From Sphingomonas oligoaromativorans (GTDB lineage: Bacteria; Pseudomonadota; Alphaproteobacteria; Sphingomonadales; Sphingomonadaceae): a stretch of DNA of 64,000 nucleotides. Within the stretch, counting starts at the first letter, position 1. Each line of letters begins with the position of its first letter. Made by a program: the position numbers and the translations under genes. Shown here piece after piece: positions 17,130 through 24,835 of this stretch. The notes beneath the pieces were generated by a model. That model saw nothing but the letters and a program-made list of their open reading frames with translations. It had not been told where the DNA came from and searched no databases. Where the stretch lies: NCBI RefSeq assembly GCF_011762195.1, contig NZ_JAASQK010000008.1:62001-126000 (forward strand), in the 5' to 3' direction.

Positions 17130-18875
17130 ATGATCTTGGCGCACGCCATACCGATGACGCTTGCGGTCGCGATCGCCTTCGCCTTCGCGGCGGCGGTATT
17201 GTTCTTCTACAACGCCCGCGTGCTGGCGGGGCTGAAGCGCGACGCGCGCTCAATCCTCGGCGGGCTTTCCGACGGCATCGTGATCGTCTCGGAAAAGCCC
17301 GGCCGCGCCTATTGCAACGAGGCCGCCGAGACGATGCTCGGCCTCGCGCCCGAACCGGACATGCCGCCCGGCTATCACGCCATCACGGGCCACCCCCTGC
17401 TCGCCGAGCTCTGCGCGACAGCGACGGAGGCGCGGCGCGGCGACGCGCTGCCGCCGGTCGAGCTGGTCGATGCCGGCGGGCGCTTCCGAAGCTGGCGTCA
17501 GTCGCTGATCCACGCGCAGGTCGGCGGCACGACGGTGGTGGGCCTCGTCCTTCAGGACCGGACCGAGATCCACACCCTCTCCCATTTGCTCGAGGAAAGC
17601 CGGAGGCGCGACCCGCTGACCGGCCTCGCCACGCCCGAGATGCTGCACGATCGCACCGCGCAGGCGATCGAGGCCTCCGCCCGCACGCGCCTGGGCGTCG
17701 CGCTGCTGGTGGTCGAGGTGGACCAGTTCGACGCCATCTTCGAGGAACGCGGCTGGGCGGCGGCGTCCGAGCTGCTGATCCAGGCGGCGATGCAGGTGTC
17801 CGTCTCGGTCCGCGCGATGGACCTGATGGCGCGCGTCGGCCAGAGCCGTTTCGCGATCGTGCTCACCGCGCTCGGCGACTCCGTGTCGCTGGCGGCCGCG
17901 GTCGATCGCTATCTCGCCGCGATGCGCTTCCTGTTCACCAGCGAATCCGGCGGTCGCGTGCCGATCACCGGCAGCATCGGCGTGGCGCGCGCCGGGATCG
18001 ACGGATCGACCTCGCTGCGCCTGCTCGAACGTGCCACCAGCGCCGCGCTGCGCGCCCGCGCCGAAGGCGGCGATCGCATCCGCTTCCATGATGCCGACGC
18101 CGATGCCGGCCCCGCGCCCGAGGAGGAGAGCCTCGTCGCCGAGATCCGGCAGGGGCTGGAACACCACCAGTTCACCATGCGCTATCAGCCGATCGTGTCG
18201 CTCAAGACGCGGCGGCCGGTCGGCTATGAGGCGCTGCTGCGCTGGCGCCACCCGATCCGCGGCGAGGTGTCGCCGGGCGAGTTCATCCCGGTGGCCGAGC
18301 GTTCCGGGCTGATCCACGAACTGGGCGACTTCGCGCTCCGGCGCGCCTGCCTCGACGCCGGGCGCTGGCCGCCGGCGATCCAGGTGTCGATCAACATGTC
18401 GGTGGTGGAGCTGATGGAAAGCTCCGCCCCGCGCCGGATCGTGGCGGCGCTGGCGGCGGCGGAGCTGGCCCCGCATCGCATCCGCATCGAGATCACCGAG
18501 ACGGCGCGCATCGCCGATCTCGGCCGGCTGCGCCATGTCGTCGACGAGATCCGCGCACTGGGCGTGACGGTGGCGCTCGACGATTTCGGGACAGGGCATT
18601 CGAGCCTCACCCACCTCCAGTCGCTGTCGTTCGACAGCCTGAAGATCGACCACCGCTTCGTCCGCGACATCGCGACGCCGCGCACCGCGTCGATGATACG
18701 GATGCTGGTGACCTATGCGCGCCAGATCGGCGTGATGGTGGTGGCCGAGGGCGTGGAGACGGAGGAACAGGCCACGCTCCTCGCCCAGATGGGCTGCACC
18801 CACGCGCAGGGCTGGCTGTTCGGCCGCCCGATGCTGGCGGAAGATGTGACGGGCTGGGCTACGGTGGCGGGGTGA
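17130..18875 (+). CDS. GGDEF-EAL protein, probable c-di-GMP phosphodiesterase
   Basis: A 581-residue protein: N-terminal membrane helix (about 8-27), a PAS-like sensor segment (about 45-145), a GGDEF-type domain (about 165-325) and an EAL domain (about 335-575). At the GGDEF signature position the sequence is RVGQSRFAIVL, so cyclase activity is probably lost. The EAL domain looks intact: YEALLRWRHP, SINMSVVE, EITETA, ALDDFGTGHSSL, LKIDHRFV and AEGVETEEQ. It should therefore degrade c-di-GMP. It is divergent from the LytS/LytR pair. A PilZ protein and a flagellar island in the same window are plausible consumers of the signal. Confidence 0.9.
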   Translation: MILAHAIPMTLAVAIAFAFAAAVLFFYNARVLAGLKRDARSILGGLSDGIVIVSEKPGRAYCNEAAETMLGLAPEPDMPPGYHAITGHPLLAELCATATEARRGDALPPVELVDAGGRFRSWRQSLIHAQVGGTTVVGLVLQDRTEIHTLSHLLEESRRRDPLTGLATPEMLHDRTAQAIEASARTRLGVALLVVEVDQFDAIFEERGWAAASELLIQAAMQVSVSVRAMDLMARVGQSRFAIVLTALGDSVSLAAAVDRYLAAMRFLFTSESGGRVPITGSIGVARAGIDGSTSLRLLERATSAALRARAEGGDRIRFHDADADAGPAPEEESLVAEIRQGLEHHQFTMRYQPIVSLKTRRPVGYEALLRWRHPIRGEVSPGEFIPVAERSGLIHELGDFALRRACLDAGRWPPAIQVSINMSVVELMESSAPRRIVAALAAAELAPHRIRIEITETARIADLGRLRHVVDEIRALGVTVALDDFGTGHSSLTHLQSLSFDSLKIDHRFVRDIATPRTASMIRMLVTYARQIGVMVVAEGVETEEQATLLAQMGCTHAQGWLFGRPMLAEDVTGWATVAG

Positions 18876-18955
18876 GCGACGAGTGTGATGGCTAGCAGCA
18901 GACGCCTGCCTCCGCCCATCCGCCTCCCTTACATCGCCACCCCGCCCCGATCGTC

Positions 18956-19037
18956 ACCCCGGACTTGATCCGGGGTCCATTCCCGCAGCGCCAGAAGGTC
19001 AAACGAAGCGCGAATGGATTCCCGCCTTCGCGGGAAT
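18956..19037. repeat. Two REP-like palindromes after the GGDEF-EAL gene
   Basis: Two perfect 8-bp hairpins in 82 bases: ACCCCGGA-CTTGA-TCCGGGGT (18956-18976) and ATTCCCGC-CTTC-GCGGGAAT (19018-19037). Both are types widely repeated in sphingomonad and related genomes. The surrounding 221-bp gap (18876-19096) holds no gene. Confidence 0.65.
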
Positions 19038-19096
19038 GACGGGGATTGGTGGCGAACGGTCTGGCGGGTTTCGGGCGCGCTCCTTTGGGAAGCCGT

Positions 19097-19906
19097 TTAT
19101 CGCTTCACGGGTGGCGATACGGTTGCTGACGCTCCCACGAACAGGCGGCCATCAAAACCATTCGCGGTGCTGACGTACCGAGACCACAAGGTCGAACCTC
19201 CGCCATATGTCGGAAGTTTATAGGGACCGCCTAAGCCCCACCCCGTTCCGCCCTTGGATTCGAAATGGATGGAAATCACTTGGTCCTTGGGCAACCTGTC
19301 GGCGGCGGGATCGATCATATCGGGCGGAAGGATATTCCGAGGATCGGGCACGAGCTTTTTAGTCGCATGAAGGCTCCCCATCAGAGCGACCACCAACCGC
19401 CCATTCTTGGAGATCAGCCTCAACTCGTCTGCGATCCCGGCCTCCCACGCGTTCTGATCCCCCGCAGTGGGGGGAATGCAGCCAGCAACTTCGACGTCCC
19501 GACCGGCGAGGCGAAGACGTCGTAGCAATCTCATGAATTGGAACATGGCTTGGCTGGATCGCCCGTCCGTCGAACCCCTATCCCATATCGGCAAGGTCAG
19601 AAGGAACTTATCCGCGTCGTCACGCGGATCGGAAATATAGGACGAAAAGGCCCCGGAATCGGAGACCGGCCAATCGACCACCACAGTAATAGGTCTGCTT
19701 CTGCTCAGCGCACAAACGATGTTTCCGAACTCGCCGACAAACTCGTTCGTCCCATAACGCTGGCCGAAAATGAGATATTTTGCTTCAGCGTCAATGTCAC
19801 CGGAACTGAACCCGGGGACCGAAGCACAGCCCTCAACGTCCTTCTGATGCAGTCGCGCTTCAACCAATATCGCCTGCTGTGGCGAAGGGCTCGGAACGAC
19901 CATCAT
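19097..19906 (-). CDS. TIKI/ChaN-superfamily-like protein with substituted active site
   Basis: A 269-residue protein. The stretch YLIFGQRYGTNEFVG corresponds to the GExHGTxE signature of the TIKI/ChaN/EreA superfamily, followed by a long helix and VVVDWP in place of the usual LEWP-type motif. A late GSLHATKKL matches the second conserved His region. The Glu and His of the first motif are replaced by Gln and Tyr, so the protein may be catalytically dead. ATG 19906 follows TGGGG with 8-base spacing. A signal peptide would be expected but is not clear; an earlier GTG (19930) is possible. The region has lower GC than its neighbours. Confidence 0.6.
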   Translation of the reverse strand: MMVVPSPSPQQAILVEARLHQKDVEGCASVPGFSSGDIDAEAKYLIFGQRYGTNEFVGEFGNIVCALSRSRPITVVVDWPVSDSGAFSSYISDPRDDADKFLLTLPIWDRGSTDGRSSQAMFQFMRLLRRLRLAGRDVEVAGCIPPTAGDQNAWEAGIADELRLISKNGRLVVALMGSLHATKKLVPDPRNILPPDMIDPAADRLPKDQVISIHFESKGGTGWGLGGPYKLPTYGGGSTLWSRYVSTANGFDGRLFVGASATVSPPVKR

Positions 19907-20027
19907 CGTGCATACCCCAAAGCCAGTCACCGTGGCGGAGCGCCTAACGGATAGTCGGTAGCACCGATATGATTGACGGAAAACGGAAACCCAGCCTTCT
20001 CGCCACCATGTCTGGAGGGGAACCCGC

Positions 20028-20121
20028 CGCGGGCAAAGCCCGCGTCGTCGGTCGGGTCTGTGACCCGCCGGCCGGCCTTCGGCTGATCCTCGTCTAACTC
20101 GGGGATTGCGCTGCAATCCCC
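20028..20121. repeat. Cluster of three perfect hairpins with 3-base loops
   Basis: Three perfect palindromes lie in 94 bases between lepA and the ChaN-like gene: CGCGGGC-AAA-GCCCGCG (20028-20044), CGGGTC-TGT-GACCCG (20053-20067) and GGGGATTGC-GCT-GCAATCCCC (20101-20121). None has a long T-run. They lie downstream of lepA (20138) and upstream of the ChaN-like gene, both read leftwards. They may end lepA transcription or be an intergenic mosaic repeat. Confidence 0.6.
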
Positions 20122-20137
20122 TCCTTAGTCTCGGGCC

Positions 20138-21946
20138 TCAGGCGTCATCCCCCATCCTGAGCGCCGCGATGAAGGCTTCCTGCGGGATCTGCACCGAACC
20201 ATATTCGCGCATCCGCTTCTTGCCTTCCTTCTGCTTGTCGAGAAGCTTGCGCTTGCGGCTGATGTCGCCGCCATAGCACTTGGCCGTCACGTCCTTGCGC
20301 ATCGCCGCGATCGTCTCGCGGGCGATCACTTTGCCGCCGATCGCCGCCTGGATCGGAATCTTGAACAGGTGCCTCGGGATCAGATCCTTCAGCCGCTCGC
20401 ACATGCCGCGACCCCGCACCTCGGCGGTGCCGCGATGGACGATCATCGACAGCGCGTCGACCGGCTCGTTGTTGACGAGGATGCCCATCTTCACGAGATC
20501 GCCCTCGCGATAGCCGATCTGGTGATAATCGAAGCTCGCATAGCCGCGCGAGATCGACTTCAGGCGATCGTAGAAGTCGAACACCACTTCGTTGAGCGGC
20601 AGCTCATATTTGAGCTGCGCACGGCCGCCGACATAGGTGAGATCCTTCTGGATGCCGCGCCGATCCTGACAGAGCTTGAGGATGGAGCCCAGATATTCGT
20701 CGGGCACATAGATGGTCGCCTCGATCCACGGCTCCTCGATCATCTCGATGCGGTTGGGATCGGGCATGTCGGCCGGGTTGTGCAGCTCGATGGTCTGCGC
20801 GTCCTCGGTCTTCGAATGGCTGAGGTGGATCTTGTAGACCACCGACGGCGCCGTGGTGATGAGATCCAGATCATATTCGCGCATCAGCCGCTCCTGGATG
20901 ATCTCCAGGTGCAGAAGGCCGAGGAAACCGCAGCGGAAGCCGAAGCCGAGCGCGGCGGACGTCTCCATCTCGAAGCTGAACGAGGCGTCGTTGAGGCGCA
21001 GCTTCGAGATGCTCTCGCGCAGCTTCTCGAAGTCGTTGGCGTCGACCGGGAACAGGCCGCAGAACACCACCGGCTGCACTTCCTTGAAGCCGGGCAGCGG
21101 CTCGGCGGCGGGGCGCTTGGCATCGGTGATGGTGTCGCCGACGCGGGTCTCGGTGATTTCCTTGATCTGCGCGGTGATGAAGCCGATCTCGCCCGGCCCG
21201 AGGTCGACAAGCTGCTCGATCTTCGGGCGGAAGCAGCCGACGCGGTCCACGAGGTGCGTGGTGCCGGCATTCATGAACTTGATCTGCTGGCCCTTCTTCA
21301 GCGAGCCGTCGATCACGCGCACGAGGATGACGACGCCCAGATAGGGATCGTACCAGCTATCGACCAGCATCGCCTTGAGCGGCGCGTCGGCATCGCCCTT
21401 GGGCGCCGGGATGCGCGCGACGATGGCGTCGAGAATCTCGTCGATGCCGATGCCGGACTTGGCCGACGCCAGCACCGCATCGTCGGCGGGCAGGCCGATG
21501 ATGTCCTCGATCTCGGCCTTCACCTTCTCGGGCTCGGCGGCGGGGAGGTCGATCTTGTTGATGACGGGCACGATCTCATGGTCATGCTCGATCGACTGAT
21601 AGACGTTGGCGAGCGTCTGCGCCTCGACGCCCTGCGCCGCGTCCACCACGAGCAGCGCGCCCTCACAGGCGGCCAGCGACCGGCTCACCTCATAGGCGAA
21701 GTCGACGTGGCCCGGCGTGTCCATCAGGTTGAGGACATAGCCCTTGTAATCGAGGCGCACGGTCTGCGCCTTGATGGTGATGCCGCGCTCCTTCTCGATA
21801 TCCATATTGTCGAGCACCTGCGCCGTCATCTCGCGATCGGAGAGGCCGCCGGTGCGCTGGATCAATCGATCCGCCAGCGTCGACTTGCCATGGTCGATAT
21901 GGGCGATGATCGAGAAATTGCGGATACGGTCGAGCGGAGTGGCCAC
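20138..21946 (-). CDS. lepA: Elongation factor 4 (LepA), back-translocating ribosomal GTPase
   Basis: A 602-residue translational GTPase. Motifs are G1 [10 protein letters not shown]2 near the RGITIKAQ block, G3 DTPGHVDF and G4 NKIDLP. LepA-specific C-terminal features include [22 protein letters not shown] and the closing [12 protein letters not shown]. It binds ribosomes and is thought to help with stalled or late assembly steps under stress. The GTG at 21946 gives the usual family length and start ([16 protein letters not shown]). A longer frame to 22009 is open but adds non-family sequence. It is divergent from the CsgG-like gene across 180 bp. Confidence 0.94.
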   Translation of the reverse strand: MATPLDRIRNFSIIAHIDHGKSTLADRLIQRTGGLSDREMTAQVLDNMDIEKERGITIKAQTVRLDYKGYVLNLMDTPGHVDFAYEVSRSLAACEGALLVVDAAQGVEAQTLANVYQSIEHDHEIVPVINKIDLPAAEPEKVKAEIEDIIGLPADDAVLASAKSGIGIDEILDAIVARIPAPKGDADAPLKAMLVDSWYDPYLGVVILVRVIDGSLKKGQQIKFMNAGTTHLVDRVGCFRPKIEQLVDLGPGEIGFITAQIKEITETRVGDTITDAKRPAAEPLPGFKEVQPVVFCGLFPVDANDFEKLRESISKLRLNDASFSFEMETSAALGFGFRCGFLGLLHLEIIQERLMREYDLDLITTAPSVVYKIHLSHSKTEDAQTIELHNPADMPDPNRIEMIEEPWIEATIYVPDEYLGSILKLCQDRRGIQKDLTYVGGRAQLKYELPLNEVVFDFYDRLKSISRGYASFDYHQIGYREGDLVKMGILVNNEPVDALSMIVHRGTAEVRGRGMCERLKDLIPRHLFKIPIQAAIGGKVIARETIAAMRKDVTAKCYGGDISRKRKLLDKQKEGKKRMREYGSVQIPQEAFIAALRMGDDA

Positions 21947-22126
21947 GGTGAAGAAAAGTCCTCGGGAAGGTTCGCGCTGCCCGATAGCACCAGACGCGCC
22001 AGACCCCAAGCCAAGGCTTTATGCCGGCCCTGCGCTGCGCTATCCTCGGCGGCGGAGCCGCCCGCGTCCGTAGCTTTGCAATCCCTCGCAACGCGGCAAC
22101 GGCGGTCGACAGGGGAGATTTTCGTC

Positions 22127-22888
22127 ATGACTATCCGTATTCTCGCCGCTTTTTCGGCCATGGCGGCGCTTGTCGCCACGCCGGTGACCGCCGCCGCCCC
22201 CTCCTCCGGCCGTCAGGCGCAGGCCCGCGGCACGCAGGAGATCCCGCATTGCACGCGCAACCTCGGCACGGTCGCGATCGTCGAGCCGGACACCCAGTGG
22301 TGGCGCGAATATAATCTCGGCAGCCCCGAGGCGATCCTGAAGGTGTTCATCGCGCAATCCGGCTGCTTCACCATGGTGAACCGCGGCCGTGCGATGATGA
22401 ACCGCAACATGGAGCGCGCCATGGCCGACAATGGCGAGCTTCAGGGCGGCTCGAACCTCGGCAAGGGCCAGGTGAAGGCGGCGGACTATTTCCTCCAGCC
22501 CGACATCGTCAGCGGCAACAACCATTCGGGCGGCAACGCCGTCGGCGGCGCGCTGGGCGGCCTGATCGGCCATGGCTTCGGCGGCGTGCTGGGCGGCATC
22601 AGCATCAACAAGAAGGAAGCGAACGTCACGCTGAGCCTCGTCAACGCCCGCACCACCGAAGAGCAGGCGATGACCGAAGGCTATTACCGCAAGTCCGACC
22701 TGAGCTTCGGCGGCGGCGCCGGCGGCGGCTGGTGGGGCGGCTTCGCGGCGGCCGGCGGCGGCGGCTATCAGGATACCGCCATCGGCCAGGTGATCGTGCT
22801 CGCCTATCTCGACGCCTACACCAAGCTGGTGACCCAGATGGGCGGCCTGCCCGCCAACGCCGCGGCGGCGGCTCCGGTCGCCCGCTAA
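22127..22888 (+). CDS. CsgG-like exported protein
   Basis: A 253-residue protein with a signal peptide (MTIRILAAFSAMAALVATP, cut near TAAAP). The mature part has GTVAIVEPDTQWW, then AILKVFIAQSGCFTMVNRG and AADYFLQPDI, the pattern of CsgG/HfaB-family domains, plus a glycine-rich segment (GGALGGLIGHGFGGVLGG) and later EANVTLSLVNARTTEEQ. CsgG forms the curli export pore, and HfaB anchors holdfast in Caulobacter. No curli or holdfast genes are visible nearby, so the role is open. ATG 22127 has AGGGGAG 9 bases upstream; the long upstream frame is antisense to lepA and is rejected. Confidence 0.75.
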   Translation: MTIRILAAFSAMAALVATPVTAAAPSSGRQAQARGTQEIPHCTRNLGTVAIVEPDTQWWREYNLGSPEAILKVFIAQSGCFTMVNRGRAMMNRNMERAMADNGELQGGSNLGKGQVKAADYFLQPDIVSGNNHSGGNAVGGALGGLIGHGFGGVLGGISINKKEANVTLSLVNARTTEEQAMTEGYYRKSDLSFGGGAGGGWWGGFAAAGGGGYQDTAIGQVIVLAYLDAYTKLVTQMGGLPANAAAAAPVAR

Positions 22889-22986
22889 GCGCTCCGTCGA
22901 ACGCGGGGCGCGCATCGACACGCGCCCCGCGCTTGCGCCGATCTTCCAACCGGTTAGCATGACGATCCCAACAGGGGAGGATCTAC

Positions 22987-24306
22987 ATGCGCCATGTCGC
23001 GGTGATCGGATCGGGGCCGGCCGGCTTCTACACGGCCGAGGCCTGCCTCAGAACTTTCGGAAACGACGTCCGGGTCGACCTGATCGACCGCCTTCCCGTG
23101 CCCTATGGGCTGATCCGATCCGGCGTCGCGCCAGACCATCAGTCGATCAAGGCCGTCACCCACCGCTATGAGGGCGTCGCCGCCGCGCAGCCCGTGCGCT
23201 TCTTCGGCAATGTCATGGTCGGCCGGGACGTCTCGATCGGGGAACTCCACGATCTCTACGACGCGGTGGTGATCGCGACGGGCGCGCCCGCCGACCGGCC
23301 GCTCTCCATCCCCGGCGCGGACCTGTCCGGCGTGATCGGATCGGCGGCTTTCGTCGGCTGGTATAACGGCCATCCCGACCATGCCGACCTCGCGCCCCCG
23401 CTCGACGGCGAAACGGTCGCGGTGATCGGCAACGGCAATGTCGCGCTCGACGTGGCGCGCATCCTCGCCAAGACGCCGGAGGAGTTCGAGGGATCGGACA
23501 TCGCCCGCCACGCGCTCGGCCCGCTGGCGAACGCCCGGACGCGCCGCGTGGAGATTCTCGGCCGGCGCGGCCCCCACCAGATCGCGATGACACCCAAGGA
23601 GCTGGGCGAGCTGGACCATCTCTCCCGCGCGGCGCCCCATGTAGCCCTGGCCGACCTGCCGCCCCCCGCCGACGATGCCGCGCTGGAGCCGGGCCAGCGC
23701 AAGTCGGTGACGCTACTGCGCGGATTCGCGGGCGAAAGCGTCGGCGACAAACCCGTGGTCATCGACTTCCGATTCTTCACCGCGCCCGTCGCGATTCTCG
23801 GCGAGGGCCGGGTCGAGGCGATCCGCGTCGAGCATACCCGGCTGGACGCCGAGGGCCATGCCGCCGGCACCGGCGAGACGGAGGATATCCCCTGCTCGAT
23901 GGTGGTGAGCTGCATCGGCTATCGCAGCATCACCATCGCCGGGCTCGACTATGACGAGGGGCTAGGGCGCTTCACCAACGAGAATGGCCGTATCGGCGGC
24001 GCGGGCTCGGGGCTCTACTGCGCGGGTTGGGCGCGGCGCGGGCCGACGGGCACGATCGGCACGAATCGCCCCGACGGCTTCCAGATCGCCGAGGAAATCG
24101 CCGCCGACCTGCCGGTGCCGGCGGGCAAGGCCGGCGGGGACGGCCTCACCACATTGCTCGCCGCACGGGGGGTGGAAGCGGTGAGTTTCGCCGACTGGCG
24201 GCGCATCGAAGCCGCCGAGAACGCCCGCGCTCGGGGCGCCGCGCCACGGGAGAAGTTCGTCCGGCTGGCCGAAATGATCGAGGCCAGCCACAATATGCAA
24301 GATTGA
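22987..24306 (+). CDS. Adrenodoxin-reductase-like ferredoxin/flavodoxin-NADP+ reductase
   Basis: A 439-residue flavoprotein of the NADPH:adrenodoxin oxidoreductase (FprA) type. It has the FAD-binding VIGSGPAGFYTAE at the N terminus and the family motif PYGLIRSGVAPDHQ. The NADP-binding VAVIGNGNVALDVARI follows, then RRGPHQIAMTPKELGEL, and the late FAD motif GWARRGPTGTIGTNRPDG. It shuttles electrons between NADPH and a ferredoxin in the cytosol. No ferredoxin or P450 gene adjoins it. The start has the RBS AGGGGAGGA. It is followed by the tRNA-Pro promoter. Confidence 0.92.
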   Translation: MRHVAVIGSGPAGFYTAEACLRTFGNDVRVDLIDRLPVPYGLIRSGVAPDHQSIKAVTHRYEGVAAAQPVRFFGNVMVGRDVSIGELHDLYDAVVIATGAPADRPLSIPGADLSGVIGSAAFVGWYNGHPDHADLAPPLDGETVAVIGNGNVALDVARILAKTPEEFEGSDIARHALGPLANARTRRVEILGRRGPHQIAMTPKELGELDHLSRAAPHVALADLPPPADDAALEPGQRKSVTLLRGFAGESVGDKPVVIDFRFFTAPVAILGEGRVEAIRVEHTRLDAEGHAAGTGETEDIPCSMVVSCIGYRSITIAGLDYDEGLGRFTNENGRIGGAGSGLYCAGWARRGPTGTIGTNRPDGFQIAEEIAADLPVPAGKAGGDGLTTLLAARGVEAVSFADWRRIEAAENARARGAAPREKFVRLAEMIEASHNMQD

Positions 24307-24319
24307 TGAAAAGAGGTGC

Positions 24320-24348
24320 TTGCCCCATCCGAAAGCCGCCCCTATAGG
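24320..24348 (+). promoter_or_regulatory. Sigma-70-type promoter for tRNA-Pro
   Basis: TTGCCC (24320-24325) and TATAGG (24343-24348) are separated by 17 bases, a good housekeeping promoter arrangement. It lies 59 bases upstream of the tRNA, just after the reductase stop codon. Inferred from consensus only. Confidence 0.55.
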
Positions 24349-24407
24349 ACGCCTCGCTCAGCAACGCCGGTCGGCTCCCGAGCTTCGAAAAACGACCGGT
24401 GCTCCGT

Positions 24408-24484
24408 CGGGGAGTAGCTCAGCCTGGTAGAGCACTGTCTTCGGGAGGCAGGGGCCGGAGGTTCGAATCCTCTCTCCCCGACCA
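24408..24484 (+). tRNA. tRNA-Pro (anticodon CGG)
   Basis: A 77-base cloverleaf is readable: acceptor stem CGGGGAG/CTCCCCG, D arm AGCTCAGCCTGGTAGAGC, anticodon stem CTGTC/GGCAG with loop TTCGGGA, so anticodon CGG at 24442-24444. The T arm GGAGGTTCGAATCCTC follows, with an encoded 3' ACCA. It decodes CCG proline codons. A short hairpin with a TTCG loop directly follows the CCA. No integrase or direct-repeat attachment site is seen beside it. Confidence 0.95.
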
Positions 24485-24835
24485 CTTTCTGCTTCGGCAA
24501 AAGGTTGAGAAGCGCGCGGATTTAGCCTGAAGGCCCCGCGAGACTGCTCTCTACAAGTATCGCCGGCGATGTGGATGGGAGCGGCTATGGAGTGGCCGGA
24601 TTCCCCCGTCCGCGCCGGGCTAAACACCGGTCATCTGTCGACCTCGTCATAGGAAAGCTGGGTTCCCACCGCGCCGCCAGGCCCAATGAGGCGGCTGCTT
24701 CCAGTCGTGCTGCGGCTCGCAGAAGAACTGCACAAGCTGGACTTGCCACCCGCCTGTCCGACGTGCGACGGAACCTCACTTCAACGAACGCACGATCCGC
24801 CTCGATTTCGGCATCTCGCTCCAGAGCACGGAGGA
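24485..24835. other. 351-bp gap between tRNA-Pro and the S9 peptidase gene
   Basis: I see no supported gene here. A 64-codon minus-strand frame (24585-24779) is Ala/Arg-rich without an RBS or recognisable family, so it was not called. A hairpin with loop TTCG (about 24484-24502) follows the tRNA. No T-run terminator, repeat or mobile element is clear. Confidence 0.5.

Noticed and set aside
20369-22126. Long plus-strand frame running into the CsgG-like gene
   Set aside because: It is antisense to lepA; only the part from ATG 22127, with an RBS and a signal peptide, is real.
24585-24779. 64-codon minus-strand gene downstream of the S9 peptidase
   Set aside because: Ala/Arg-rich, no RBS and no recognisable family; probably non-coding.
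24408-24835. tRNA-Pro as a possible integration site of a mobile element
   Set aside because: No integrase, no direct repeat of the tRNA 3' end, and the following genes are chromosomal in type.
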